A DNA stretch of 64,000 nt from NCBI GenBank assembly GCA_029552745.1, contig JAKPDK010000070.1, positions 1-64,000 on the forward strand. Reading direction: 5' to 3'. Numbering within the stretch: position 1 is the first letter of the stretch; every line of letters starts with the position of its first letter. The translations under genes and the position numbers were made by a program. Under the pieces are notes generated by a model. That model was not told the origin of the DNA, did no database searches, and saw only the letters and a list, made by a program, of their open reading frames with translations. This stretch comes from Candidatus Hydrogenedentota bacterium. Lineage in GTDB: Bacteria; Hydrogenedentota; Hydrogenedentia; Hydrogenedentales; SLHB01. Below, piece by piece: positions 28,153 through 37,484 of the stretch.

Positions 28153-28905
28153 ATGGTCGGCGAATCAGGAAAGCAATTTACAACGGACTGGTATGTCCGC
28201 GCTTTTGACCGTCTCTATCCAATCATTTATAGCCATCGTTCTGTGGAACAAGCCCGTCGCGAGGTGGATTTTGCTGCGCGTGTTTTATCTTTGAAGCGGG
28301 AAGATACTGTGCTTGACCTGTGTTGTGGTGCGGCACGTCACCTTACGCATTTAAAACGAAAATGTGAGCACATTGTAGGTCTTGATTATTCCTGGTTTTT
28401 GTTGCAGGAAGCCCGCAAACATTTGTGTGTGCGTATCCCGCTCGTCCGCGGAGACATGCGCCAGATACCTTTTGCTCGTTGTTTCGATGTCGTATGCAAT
28501 TTCTTCACCAGTTTTGGGTATTTTATGAGCGACGAAGAGAATGCCCGTGTTTTAGCGGAGATCAACCGTGTCTTGCGATCGGTAGGCAGATTTTTCATCG
28601 ATTACGTCAATTCCGACTATGTCATGAACTCTTTGGTGCCTGAATCCAAAAGACGGAGTGGTGCATTTGAGGTTGTGGAAACCCGTTGGATAGAGGACGG
28701 ACGAGTAAATAAAAGAATTGAGGTCTATCAGAAAGGCAGACTTTATGAAACGCTGACTGAGTCGGTACGCCTTTATTCTCCCCGAGAATTTCAAAACATC
28801 TTGGAAACCCAAGGACTCCAAATTAAGGAATTTTATGGCGACTATGATGGAAGTCCGTTGTCTCCGGCAAAGCCCCGAATGATCGTCGTAGGGCGGAAAA
28901 GATAG
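28153..28905 (+). CDS. class I SAM-dependent methyltransferase
   Basis: A 250-aa Rossmann-fold methyltransferase. Motif I is VLDLCCGAARHLTHL (residues about 53-67), followed by GLDYSWFLLQEAR (motif II acidic residue) and RGDMRQIPFARCFDVVCNFFTSFGYF (motif IV region). The substrate cannot be read. It ends four bases before bshC, so it is most likely the first gene of the bacillithiol transcript; whether it modifies a thiol or simply shares the promoter is unknown. No strong ribosome-binding site precedes ATG 28153. Confidence 0.88.
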   Translation: MVGESGKQFTTDWYVRAFDRLYPIIYSHRSVEQARREVDFAARVLSLKREDTVLDLCCGAARHLTHLKRKCEHIVGLDYSWFLLQEARKHLCVRIPLVRGDMRQIPFARCFDVVCNFFTSFGYFMSDEENARVLAEINRVLRSVGRFFIDYVNSDYVMNSLVPESKRRSGAFEVVETRWIEDGRVNKRIEVYQKGRLYETLTESVRLYSPREFQNILETQGLQIKEFYGDYDGSPLSPAKPRMIVVGRKR

Positions 28906-28909
28906 TGTT

Positions 28910-30460
28910 ATGGCGGATCTATTTCAGAGTTATATCGAAGAATTGCCTCAGCTCGCACCTTTTTTCAGTGCAAGGCCGTTCGAACTATTTGCACATGAAT
29001 TCTCTGCGCCAAGCCACGACCATGAGTTGGTGGAGGTAATCAATTCCTACCAAGAAATGATTGGCGGTCGGGGCTCGCTTGCTCCCGACGACATAGTAAT
29101 TGTAACCGGCCAGCAACCGGGCTTGTTCACGGGGCCTCTTTACACGGTTTACAAAGCTATCACGGCAATACGACTTGCCCAAACGATTTCTCAACGCTTG
29201 GGCGTTCGATGCACGCCAGTATTCTGGAATGCAAGTCACGACCATGATATCGAGGAATCGGGCATTGCCCATTTTTTGACGAAGCGCCGTGAAGTTCTGT
29301 CTATTGAATATCCGGATCGACAGTCTGTTCGGGGTATGCCCATGTATCGGGTTCCTTTGCCTGAATCTTTACACGATTGTGTGCGCGTGGCAGCAGAGGA
29401 AACGAATGGATGGGAGTTTAAGGACGAAATAGTTGGTTTTTTGCACCAGACGCTCAAAGAGTCCCGCTCTTTGGCGGAATGGTTTGCTCGACTCATGGCG
29501 CGGCTTTTCCGTGAAACGCCTTTGGTAATTTTTGATCCGACCTTGCCAGTTGTTCGAGAGAAAGTGGTCACTCTTTTTGAAAAAGAGATTGCGAATCCAA
29601 CCGTTCTTTCACGGATAGTGATGGAAGCGGGGGACAAATTAAGGCGCCTGGGGTTTTCAGCTCAGATCAAGAAAGCCGAAAAGGAATGCAGTTTTTTCCT
29701 GGAGCGAAATGGTTTTCGCAGAAAAGTGATTTTTGAAAAAGATGAGTTCTACTTACCGGAGGATGCTGAGAGAGTCAGTCTGGCGACAATGAAAGAGTGG
29801 CTTGACAAATCTCCCGAGTCTTTTAGCGAGAACGTTGTTCTGAGGCCCATTGCCCAACAAGTGCTGTTGCACCCGGTCGCTTATGTTGCCGGGCCTGGCG
29901 AGATTGCTTACTGGGCACAGTTGCGGGACGTGTTTCGATGGCACGGGGTGGATATGCCGATTGTCTACCCCAGGGCCCGCTGTGTTCTGATGACTACGAA
30001 GGAAAAGCAGATACTCGAAAGATACGGACTGACCCTGTCGGACTTGGAAAAGCCATTGGAAACATTGACAGAACTTGTTATAGCCAAGCAGAATCCCAGT
30101 GGGGACTTGAACGCGTTTAAGACGCAACGCGATCGGTTGGAAGATACACTGGAGCAATTTCAACGAAATATACAAAACATGAAAGGTAAAATACCTGAAA
30201 TGACTCGGGTATTTGTAGCTCAAGTTCGCCAGGGGCTGGATCGGCTGGAAAAAGCGGTTCTTCGTGGTGACCGCGACGTGCTACAGACAGTTGAAAATCA
30301 AATCCGACGTTTGTGTGCGGTGATGTGGCCCATGAAAAAACCCCAGGAAAGAGTGTACACCGTTTTTTCTTTTCTATTTGAACATGGTTGGGAATTGATT
30401 CCGCGGTTGATACACGAAATTGATGAGAGACGATTTACGGTACACGAGGTGGAATTGTGA
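28910..30460 (+). CDS. bshC: BshC, putative cysteine-adding enzyme of bacillithiol synthesis
   Basis: Last step of bacillithiol synthesis, joining cysteine to glucosaminyl malate. Family hallmarks are VTGQQPGLFTGPLYTVYKAI and PVFWNASHDHDIEE near residues 64-125 and a C-terminal coiled coil (about 395-450) before RVYTVFSFLFEHG. 516 aa, normal. Its last four bases overlap the GTG start of bshB1, so the two are translationally coupled. The exact chemistry of BshC is less firmly established than BshA and BshB. Confidence 0.95.
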   Translation: MADLFQSYIEELPQLAPFFSARPFELFAHEFSAPSHDHELVEVINSYQEMIGGRGSLAPDDIVIVTGQQPGLFTGPLYTVYKAITAIRLAQTISQRLGVRCTPVFWNASHDHDIEESGIAHFLTKRREVLSIEYPDRQSVRGMPMYRVPLPESLHDCVRVAAEETNGWEFKDEIVGFLHQTLKESRSLAEWFARLMARLFRETPLVIFDPTLPVVREKVVTLFEKEIANPTVLSRIVMEAGDKLRRLGFSAQIKKAEKECSFFLERNGFRRKVIFEKDEFYLPEDAERVSLATMKEWLDKSPESFSENVVLRPIAQQVLLHPVAYVAGPGEIAYWAQLRDVFRWHGVDMPIVYPRARCVLMTTKEKQILERYGLTLSDLEKPLETLTELVIAKQNPSGDLNAFKTQRDRLEDTLEQFQRNIQNMKGKIPEMTRVFVAQVRQGLDRLEKAVLRGDRDVLQTVENQIRRLCAVMWPMKKPQERVYTVFSFLFEHGWELIPRLIHEIDERRFTVHEVEL

Positions 30461-31170
30461 ATGCGGATATTTTGGTTGTTGGGGCGCATCCGGATGACAT
30501 TGAGATAGGAATTGGTGGGGCAGTCTGCAAATTCTGTCGGGCAGGGTACCGAGTGGTGCTTCTGGACCTGACTCGGGGCGAATCGGGCACGCGGGGGTCT
30601 GTGGAGGAGCGCGCCCGCGAGGCAGCCCGCGCAGCGGATATCCTGGGAGTGTGCGTACGGGAAAATGCGGGTCTCCCTGACGGGGGTCTTGCAAATATCC
30701 CGGAACAGAGGAAAGTCGTTGCTGAGTATATCCGGAAATATACGCCGCGGATTATTCTCGCCCCGATGAACCAGGATAGACATCCTGACCACAATGCGGC
30801 ACACGAGCTCGTACGTGATGCGAACCATCTTGCGGGAGTTGGCGGGCTAGAAAGCGAGTACCCGCGTTTCCGGTCGAAATGGGTTTATTATTATCGGGTG
30901 TACGTCGATGCGGATACGCCGCATTTGGTGATTGACATTTCGAACGAGTTTGAAACCAAGATGGAAGCGCTACGCGCCTATCAGTCGCAGTTCTATAATC
31001 CCAATTATGTTGGCCAGACTACCTACATTTCGACGCCGGAGTTTTGGGAAGCAATACGGGCGCGCGCCGTTTTGCTGGGCGCTCGAATTCAGGCAAAATA
31101 TGCCGAAGGGATTTTTGTTGGCGAGCCCGTGGCAGTCACTTTATTGCCAGGTTTGGAGAAGCCTAAATGA
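30457..31170 (+). CDS. bshB1: N-acetyl-alpha-D-glucosaminyl L-malate deacetylase
   Basis: Removes the acetyl group from GlcNAc-malate, the second bacillithiol step. LmbE/PIG-L fold with VVGAHPDDIEIGIGG (zinc ligands HPDD), then LTRGESGTRGS, the NAGLPDGGL loop and QDRHPDHNAAHELV carrying the remaining histidine ligand. 237 aa. GTG start inside the bshC stop (GTGA overlap) and its own stop overlaps the ATG of bshA (ATGA). Confidence 0.95.
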   Translation: MNADILVVGAHPDDIEIGIGGAVCKFCRAGYRVVLLDLTRGESGTRGSVEERAREAARAADILGVCVRENAGLPDGGLANIPEQRKVVAEYIRKYTPRIILAPMNQDRHPDHNAAHELVRDANHLAGVGGLESEYPRFRSKWVYYYRVYVDADTPHLVIDISNEFETKMEALRAYQSQFYNPNYVGQTTYISTPEFWEAIRARAVLLGARIQAKYAEGIFVGEPVAVTLLPGLEKPK

Positions 31171-32285
31171 AGATCGGTATTAGCTGTCATGCCACAGCAG
31201 GGGGAAGTGGTATTCTGGCGACGGAACTCGGCATCGCTCTTGCTCAACGAGGTCATGAAGTGCATTTTGTGACGGAGGAACCCTTATTCCGTTTACAAGG
31301 ATTTCAGGAACGGTTGTATTGTCACCATGCCGACAAGATTTCCTATCCCGTGTTTACCACCCCGCCCTACACATTTTCGTTAGCGAGCAAGATTGCAGAG
31401 ATTGTGGATGAGTATGGTGTCGACATCTGGCACACCCACTATGCCGTGCCCTATGCCACGTGCGCATTAATTGCTCGCGACATGTTGACGGCGCGCAAGA
31501 ACTTCAAAGTAATCGCTACGCTCCACGGTACCGATATCACCTTGGTTGGCAGTGACCCTTCTTTTTTCCGAGTCACCAAACACACCATGGAGCACAGTGA
31601 CGCCGTGACGGCTGTTTCAAGATGGCTGGCGAAAGAGACCATCGAGACATTTCAAATCCGTAGAGAAATCAAGACCATCTACAATTTCTTCAATGAAGAA
31701 CGTTTTAGCAAGAACTGCGGTGGGAAACCGGAATTGGCGGCGCCACACGAAAAAGTAATTATGCACATCTCGAACTTTCGTCCAGTAAAACGGGTCACGG
31801 ATGTCTTGCGAGTTTTCAAGAAGGTTCTCGAGCGTGTGCCTTCGCGACTTATCATGGTGGGCGAAGGGCCTGAACGGGTGTCTGCCGTGGCTGTTTCTCG
31901 CCAACTCGGTATATGGGAACACGTCCGGTATCTCGGTATTCACAAGAACATAGAATGTTTGCTACCTTGTGCTGACTTGGTCATTCAGCCTAGCGAACAC
32001 GAAAGTTTCGGTTTGGTTCCTTTAGAGGCGATGGTGTGTGGCGTACCGGTTATTGCCACGGCAAGTGGGGGAGTCTGCGAAGTGGTGGAACATGGCGAAA
32101 CGGGATACTTATGTCCCGTGGGTGACATAGACGCCATGGCGGCGTGCGCCATCGAGGTTTTGACGAATCCAACAAAGGCGGAACAGATGGGGAAAAAAGG
32201 CAAAGAGAGGGCGTACCGTCTCTTTTCCAGGGATAACATTGTCTGCCAGTATGAGGAATTGTATTCGGAAGTCCTGAGAAGTTAG
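31167..32285 (+). CDS. bshA: N-acetyl-alpha-D-glucosaminyl L-malate synthase
   Basis: GT-B glycosyltransferase joining GlcNAc from UDP-GlcNAc to L-malate, first bacillithiol step. N-terminal CHATAGGSGILATELGIALA, HTHYAVPYA, LHGTDITLVG, NFRPVKR and the donor site EHESFGLVPLEAMVCGVPVIA are all as expected. 372 aa, full length. Together with bshC and bshB1 the pathway is complete within one overlapping operon, so the cell should make bacillithiol as its main low-molecular-weight thiol. Confidence 0.95.
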   Translation: MKIGISCHATAGGSGILATELGIALAQRGHEVHFVTEEPLFRLQGFQERLYCHHADKISYPVFTTPPYTFSLASKIAEIVDEYGVDIWHTHYAVPYATCALIARDMLTARKNFKVIATLHGTDITLVGSDPSFFRVTKHTMEHSDAVTAVSRWLAKETIETFQIRREIKTIYNFFNEERFSKNCGGKPELAAPHEKVIMHISNFRPVKRVTDVLRVFKKVLERVPSRLIMVGEGPERVSAVAVSRQLGIWEHVRYLGIHKNIECLLPCADLVIQPSEHESFGLVPLEAMVCGVPVIATASGGVCEVVEHGETGYLCPVGDIDAMAACAIEVLTNPTKAEQMGKKGKERAYRLFSRDNIVCQYEELYSEVLRS

Positions 32286-32319
32286 TTTTCCGTGAAGAAT
32301 AAACCAGGAGGATCAAACC

Positions 32320-33747
32320 ATGCCGAAGATTGCGATGATAGGTGCCGGAAGCATTGTGTTTTGCAAAACGTTGTTGATGGATATTCTGGCGACGCCGGCT
32401 CTCCGCGACAGTGAGATCGCTTTAATGAGTCGCACCCAACCCAAACTGGATCGTATCAAACGGTTTGCCGACCGAGTCGTCCAAGACAACAAACTCAACG
32501 CCAAGATTTGGACGACATTAAACCGGCGCGATGCATTAAAAGATGCAGACTATGTCATCGTCATGTTGCAGGTGGGTGGCATTGACGCGTTCCAGCGCGA
32601 TTATGAAATTCCCTTGAAATATGGTGTCGATCAGTGCATCGGCGACACATTGGGGCCGGGGGGCGTGTTTCGTGCCTTGCGTACGATCCCCGAGATGGTC
32701 TCGATTGCGCACGATGTGCTTGAATTGTGTCCGAATGCCTATCTGCTTAACTACGTGAATCCGATGGCACCGGTTTGTTGGTCGCTGGGAACTGTTCGTG
32801 GCGTGAAATTCATCGGCTTGTGCCATGGTGTACAAACCACATTAGATCTCATCTCGAGATATGTGGGGGTGCCGAAAAATGAAATAGACGCCTTGGTTGC
32901 CGGCATCAACCATATGGCGTGGTTTTTGAAAATAGAGCATAATGGCAAGGATTTGTATCCCAGGTTCAAGGAAGTCTGCGAAAAACCAGAGTATTACATC
33001 AACGAAAAAGTGCGTATCGAGGTGATGCGCCATTTCGGATACTTCATGACAGAGAGTACCGGACATCTCTCGGAGTACGTTCCATGGTTCCGGCATAATA
33101 AGAAGGCGCTGGAACTGTATTGCGATGAGCCAGCGTTCGGCGGAGAGTCCGGTGCTTATTACAAATGGTGTCGGCTGATTTCAGAGCGTCTTGAAAACGA
33201 AGACCTCTTAGCAGACGAACCTACCGATCTGAGCCACCGGAGCGTGGAATACTGCTCCTACATTTTGGAAGCCTTGGAAACAGGCAAGCTATTCAAACTG
33301 CAGGGAAATGTCCGGAACGATGGTTACATCACCAACCTACCCAACGGGTGTTGCGTAGAAGTACCCGTTTTTGTCGACAGACTTGGGCTTCATCCCACAG
33401 TGATTGGCAACTTACCTGTCCAATGCGCTGCGCTCAATCAAAGCAATGTGACCGTACAGGGTCTGGCAGTCGAGGCGGCGCTCCAAGGAGATCCTGAACT
33501 GGTTGTGGCAGCGTGCGCGATGGATCCGTTGACTTCGGCGGTTCTCACCCTGAAAGAGGTGCGCGATATGGCGGCTGAAATGCTCGAAGCCGAAAGACAA
33601 TGGCTACCTCAATTTGCAGGGAAGAAGATACGGACAACGCCGATCATCCCAACGCCGCCCGGAACTCCCCACGTGGATGTTCCGCTTGATCCGGCACTTG
33701 CCGTTGTTCACCGCTTTGGCGAACTTGCCCAAAAAGCCCAGGGGTAG
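32320..33747 (+). CDS. glycoside hydrolase family 4 (alpha-galactosidase/glucosidase type)
   Basis: GH4 enzymes hydrolyse glycosides by an NAD- and metal-dependent oxidation at C3 followed by elimination. NAD site GAGSIVFCK at the N-terminus; NPMAPVCWSL, GLCHGVQ with the cysteine and histidine metal ligands, and GINHMAWFL are the family motifs. 475 aa. Of GH4 members it is closest in appearance to MelA-type enzymes acting on non-phosphorylated alpha-galactosides. No signal peptide, so cytoplasmic. AGGAGG lies before the ATG. It leads into genes for two exported Gfo/Idh/MocA oxidoreductases. Confidence 0.9.
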   Translation: MPKIAMIGAGSIVFCKTLLMDILATPALRDSEIALMSRTQPKLDRIKRFADRVVQDNKLNAKIWTTLNRRDALKDADYVIVMLQVGGIDAFQRDYEIPLKYGVDQCIGDTLGPGGVFRALRTIPEMVSIAHDVLELCPNAYLLNYVNPMAPVCWSLGTVRGVKFIGLCHGVQTTLDLISRYVGVPKNEIDALVAGINHMAWFLKIEHNGKDLYPRFKEVCEKPEYYINEKVRIEVMRHFGYFMTESTGHLSEYVPWFRHNKKALELYCDEPAFGGESGAYYKWCRLISERLENEDLLADEPTDLSHRSVEYCSYILEALETGKLFKLQGNVRNDGYITNLPNGCCVEVPVFVDRLGLHPTVIGNLPVQCAALNQSNVTVQGLAVEAALQGDPELVVAACAMDPLTSAVLTLKEVRDMAAEMLEAERQWLPQFAGKKIRTTPIIPTPPGTPHVDVPLDPALAVVHRFGELAQKAQG

Positions 33748-33869
33748 AACGCTCAAGGTTACGGGTGGTGTTCTGATTGTCTAGGTCTTTGCTTTTTGGG
33801 GTTTTCTTAGGTTATTATTAAGTTGCTGTTTCTTTTTTGAGGCGCGATTGCATAAGAAAGGATGGTCCT

Positions 33870-35168
33870 GTGGGGATTTCTCGCAGGAGCTTTTTAAGAA
33901 GAACGGCTGGCGTGGTCTATGTAGCCGGGATGCTCAGCGGGGGCAGCGTTCTGGGTGCGAACGACCGTATCCGGGTGGCGTGTGTCGGCTTACACGGGCG
34001 AGGACGCACCCACATGGATGCCTTTTCTACATCGCCAGATTCGGAGGTAGTGGCACTTTGTGATGTCGACAGACGTGTTTTAGAACAGCGTGCAAAAGAG
34101 TTGCAAAGCAAGACGAGAAAGCGCGTAAAAACGTATTCCGACATTCGGGATGTGCTCGCCGATTCAGAAGTTGATGTCGTCTCTCTCGCAACCCCGAACC
34201 ACTGGCACCCCTTGGGGACTATTTGGGCATGTCAGGCGGGGAAAGATGTTTACGTGGAAAAACCTCTCTCGCACAATATTTGGGAGGGACGTCAGCTGGT
34301 GGCAGCGGCGAAAAAGTACAACCGCATTGTGCAACACGGGACGCAACGGCGCTGTGAACGGGGATGGATTCGGGCTATCGAGCACTTGCGCGAAGGAGCC
34401 ATTGGCGAGGTGTATATGGCACGGGGGTTGTGCTTTAAGCCTCGAGGTTCCATTGGAACATCTCCCGATTCGATGCCGCCGGAATGGTTAGATTGGATTC
34501 TATGGCAGGGACCTGCTGAAGAACGCCCCTATAATTCTCTTTACGTGCATTACAATTGGCATTGGTTTTGGCTGTACGGGAATGGAGATCTGGGAAATCA
34601 GGGCGTGCACCAAATGGATGTCGCAATATGGGGAATGAACAAAGGGCTGCCGGTTCGGGTGTCTTCTACGGGCGGTAGGTTTGGCTATAAGGATCAAGGA
34701 GAGACGCCGAACACACAAATTTGCACGTTTACTTACCGGGATGGCACGGTGTTATCATTTGAAGTGCGCGGGCTTCCTACAAATAGTGAACAGGGAACCG
34801 AAATCGGGAATCTTTTTTATGGTTCCGAAGGCTACATGGTCGAACAGAAGTTTTATGATAAAAAAGGAAAGGAAATTCGTCTGGGCAAAACGACGAAAGA
34901 GAGACCGCGAGAAAAGAATGACGATGACCCTTTTGCGAATTTTTTGAAGGCGGTTCGTTCTAGGGATGCGGCTGATCTCCGCGCCCCTGTTTTTGATGGC
35001 CATATTGCTTCAGCCCATTGTCATTTGGGTAATATTGCTTTTCGGGTGGGACATGATCTTCAGTTTGATCCTGAGACCGAACGGTTTGTGGGCGATTTCA
35101 GCGATGTGGCGAACCAGTTTTTGAGAAGAGAATACCGTACAGGTTTCGAGGTTCCGCAGCTGGCGTAA
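33870..35168 (+). CDS. Tat-exported Gfo/Idh/MocA family oxidoreductase (copy 1)
   Basis: NAD(P)-dependent sugar or inositol dehydrogenase family. The N-terminus GISRRSFLRRTAGVVYVAG is a twin-arginine signal. The Rossmann start RVACVGLHGRGRTH, ATPNHWHPLGTIWAC, and VEKPLSHNI with the catalytic lysine follow. The C-terminal alpha/beta domain has the YVHYNWHWFW...GNQGVHQMD segment usual in PVC-type homologues. The frame is open to TTG 33837, but the GTG at 33870 after AAAGGA matches the start of the neighbouring paralogue. About 432 aa. Substrate unknown. Confidence 0.9.
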   Translation: MGISRRSFLRRTAGVVYVAGMLSGGSVLGANDRIRVACVGLHGRGRTHMDAFSTSPDSEVVALCDVDRRVLEQRAKELQSKTRKRVKTYSDIRDVLADSEVDVVSLATPNHWHPLGTIWACQAGKDVYVEKPLSHNIWEGRQLVAAAKKYNRIVQHGTQRRCERGWIRAIEHLREGAIGEVYMARGLCFKPRGSIGTSPDSMPPEWLDWILWQGPAEERPYNSLYVHYNWHWFWLYGNGDLGNQGVHQMDVAIWGMNKGLPVRVSSTGGRFGYKDQGETPNTQICTFTYRDGTVLSFEVRGLPTNSEQGTEIGNLFYGSEGYMVEQKFYDKKGKEIRLGKTTKERPREKNDDDPFANFLKAVRSRDAADLRAPVFDGHIASAHCHLGNIAFRVGHDLQFDPETERFVGDFSDVANQFLRREYRTGFEVPQLA

Positions 35169-35226
35169 AAGGACGCCGGTTGTTCGGGTTGTTTGGAGTT
35201 TTTTCATCATGAAAGGAGAGGCTGAG

Positions 35227-36546
35227 ATGGGTATTTCAAGGAGAAAATTTCTAGGGGCTTCGGCTTCAGCGGTGCTGGTGGCAGGCACGATGGCTAAGGG
35301 GAAGGTTTTCGGTGCCAATGACCGAATTGGGGTGGCTGTCATCGGAATTCACGGGCAAGGTAATTCTCATATCAAAGAATTCATCGATGCTCAGAAAAAC
35401 GAGGTGGATTTGATCGCCCTGTGCGACGTTGATTCTGACGTCTTAAAACAGCGGGTGGAAGAAGTGCGTCAGAAAACCGGAAAGAAACCAAAAGCGTACC
35501 GTGATATGCGAGACTTGTTCGAAAACAAGAAGATCGATGCGGTCTCGACAGCCACACCAAATCATTGGCACACGTTGGTCACGGTTTGGGCTTGCCAAGC
35601 CGGTAAGGACGTCTATGTTGAAAAACCGTTGTCTCATGATATTTGGGAGGGGAGGCAGCTCGTAGCCGCGGCAGAAAAATATGGCCGTATGGTGCAACAT
35701 GGCACGCAGAACCGTTCCAATGCAAGGCTCATGCGGGATATCAAACTGATTCAAGATGGGTTTATTGGAAAAATAGTCCATTCTCGGGGTTATGTGTACA
35801 AAAACGGCAACCGACATGCCATAGGCTACGGGAAACCCGCACAGCCCCCAAAGAATCTGGATTGGGAACTCTGGCAGGGACCAGCACCGGAACGCGAGTA
35901 TCTTGCAAGAGAAGACGGTTCAGGTCTTTTTGTGCATTATAACTGGCATTGGTTCTGGCATTATGGCAACGGGGAGATCGGTAACCAGGGTGTCCACGAG
36001 ATGGACGTTGCCGTTTGGGGTCATAACCGGGGATTGCCCGTAAAAGTTTACAGTTCGGGCGGTCGTTACGGCTGGGATGACCAGGGCGAAACACCCAACA
36101 CCCAAGCTACCGTATTCACGTATGCTGATGGTTCTATGGTGACTTTTGAGGTGCGGAATCTTGGTTCCTTCCCCGAAGCATGTGAGGACGCCTGCGGCAA
36201 CAGTTTCTTTGGTACGGAAGGCTACTACGTGAAGAACAAGGGGTTTTTCAATTATAAGAATGAGCCGATCCCTGTGGAAGGAGACCTTGCCAAAGAGCCT
36301 GAAAGCGCAGGCCGCATAGGTAATTGGCTTAAAGCCATCCGTACGCGCGATCCGAAGTATCTAACCGCACCACCGCTTGTGGGTCACATTTCCTGTGTGC
36401 ATTGTCATCTCGGTAACATTGCGTATCGTCTGGGACGGTCTTTGCAGTTTGATCCTGTCACCGAATCGTTCAAGGGAGATGAAGAAGCTAACCGTTTCCT
36501 GAAACGCGAATATCGGCCTGGTTTCGAAGTGCCTCAGCTCGCATAA
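35227..36546 (+). CDS. Tat-exported Gfo/Idh/MocA family oxidoreductase (copy 2)
   Basis: A tandem paralogue of the preceding gene, 439 aa. Twin-arginine start GISRRKFLGASASAVLVAG, Rossmann start GVAVIGIHGQGNSHI, VEKPLSHDIWEGRQLVAAAEK nearly identical to copy 1, and the shared C-terminal HLGNIAYRLGRSLQFDP and REYRPGFEVPQLA. AAAGGAGAGG precedes ATG 35227. The two copies probably act in sequence on related periplasmic sugars or form a heteromer; this is inference. An intrinsic terminator follows, inside the opposite gene's coding end. Confidence 0.92.
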   Translation: MGISRRKFLGASASAVLVAGTMAKGKVFGANDRIGVAVIGIHGQGNSHIKEFIDAQKNEVDLIALCDVDSDVLKQRVEEVRQKTGKKPKAYRDMRDLFENKKIDAVSTATPNHWHTLVTVWACQAGKDVYVEKPLSHDIWEGRQLVAAAEKYGRMVQHGTQNRSNARLMRDIKLIQDGFIGKIVHSRGYVYKNGNRHAIGYGKPAQPPKNLDWELWQGPAPEREYLAREDGSGLFVHYNWHWFWHYGNGEIGNQGVHEMDVAVWGHNRGLPVKVYSSGGRYGWDDQGETPNTQATVFTYADGSMVTFEVRNLGSFPEACEDACGNSFFGTEGYYVKNKGFFNYKNEPIPVEGDLAKEPESAGRIGNWLKAIRTRDPKYLTAPPLVGHISCVHCHLGNIAYRLGRSLQFDPVTESFKGDEEANRFLKREYRPGFEVPQLA

Positions 36547-36550
36547 AGAA

Positions 36551-36916
36551 TTAGCGAGAAGAATCCTGTTCCCTTTTTACAGCCCGACGTTTTCGTCGGG
36601 CTTTTTGTTTGCGGAGTTTCTCGATTCGCTGGTGGAGGCTACTTTGCTTTCCAAAAAGGCGTTCTTCCATTAGTTCGCATAGTCGGCGTCGAGCCAGGAA
36701 TCGGTTAAGTGATTGTGACCTTTCCCGCTGCATTTTCACTTCCAGCCCCGATGGTTTATGCAAAAGGTGCACGCACGTTGCAGAACGGTTTACATGCTGC
36801 CCGCCAGGACCGCTCGACCGCACGAATTTTTCTTCAATATCTTCTTCCCGTATACCGCAGCGGGTCATACGGGCAAGCAGTTCGGCCTGTTTTTGGGGAC
36901 TCACGTTGAATTTCAT
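36551..36916 (-). CDS. peptide chain release factor-like protein (GGQ, no stop-codon recognition domain)
   Basis: About 121 residues. RSSGPGGQHVNRSATCVHLLH contains the GGQ motif that triggers peptidyl-tRNA hydrolysis; the stop-codon recognition domain of RF1/RF2 is absent. The tail (last 40 residues) is very basic, as in ArfB and mitochondrial MTRFR/C12orf65-like rescue factors, where it enters the empty mRNA channel. The most likely role is rescue of stalled ribosomes. ATG 36916 is preferred over TTG 36934. Its last codons overlap the terminator of the convergent gene. Confidence 0.88.
   Translation of the reverse strand: MKFNVSPQKQAELLARMTRCGIREEDIEEKFVRSSGPGGQHVNRSATCVHLLHKPSGLEVKMQRERSQSLNRFLARRRLCELMEERLFGKQSSLHQRIEKLRKQKARRKRRAVKREQDSSR
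36581..36610 (+). terminator. intrinsic terminator of the Gfo/Idh/MocA pair
   Basis: A perfect 9-bp stem AGCCCGACG (36581-36589) / CGTCGGGCT (36594-36602) with a TTTT loop is followed by TTTTGTTT. It lies 35 bases after the stop at 36546. On the minus strand the same bases encode KARRKRR in the tail of the release-factor-like protein. Confidence 0.9.
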
Positions 36917-37154
36917 ACTTCTTGAATAGCCCAACTATTCACACCGTATTCTATCTTCGGAAAAGGGTGAGAAGTAAAACGGTAAGCCAAACTCACAGCA
37001 AGGGATTAACAAACCAGGCACGCCAGTGACCTAAACGTTTCGTGCATGGGGTTAAGGGTGCCTGCAACCCGAGGAAGAAAAAACGGCCCCCGCATTTATG
37101 TTGTCTAGCGCGCCTTCAAGTGATTTGGATGGAACATCCCTTTTGCACGCCGGT

Positions 37155-37358
37155 TCACATCGTCACATTTACTGCGTTTCCAATTTCGGGATCAGTGGAT
37201 GCTGTTACAGCCTGAATCAGGTGCAGAGCAGCTTTGCCCACATCTGCTACAGGCTCCACTTGAACGCGGCTTGCCATGCTCTCCAAGGATTTTTGCAACT
37301 CCGGAGGTTCTGAAGCCCTTATGCCCGAAATCGCCGCTATGGAAATACTGCCGCTCAT
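37155..37358 (-). CDS. small protein, distantly YjfB-like
   Basis: A 67-aa product starting MSGSISIAAISGIRASE, with a near-ideal AAGGAGGA seven bases before its ATG. The layout (short Ser/Ile/Ala start, LQKSLESMAS helix, a second helix, and an IGNAVNVTM end) resembles the small YjfB family of putative motility proteins, but the match is by eye and weak. No flagellar genes are in the window. The preceding gap, 36935-37154, shows nothing recognisable. Confidence 0.6.
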   Translation of the reverse strand: MSGSISIAAISGIRASEPPELQKSLESMASRVQVEPVADVGKAALHLIQAVTASTDPEIGNAVNVTM

Positions 37359-37484
37359 TTCTTGTCCTCCTTGACCTTGGCGGCTCTCATACCCTACCTG
37401 GTATTTAACTTTTCCTACCTTATCGTTATCGGCAGATTCGCGGAAAACTTTAGTCCGTTTTTGGTGTGAAAACCGTTTGAAACT

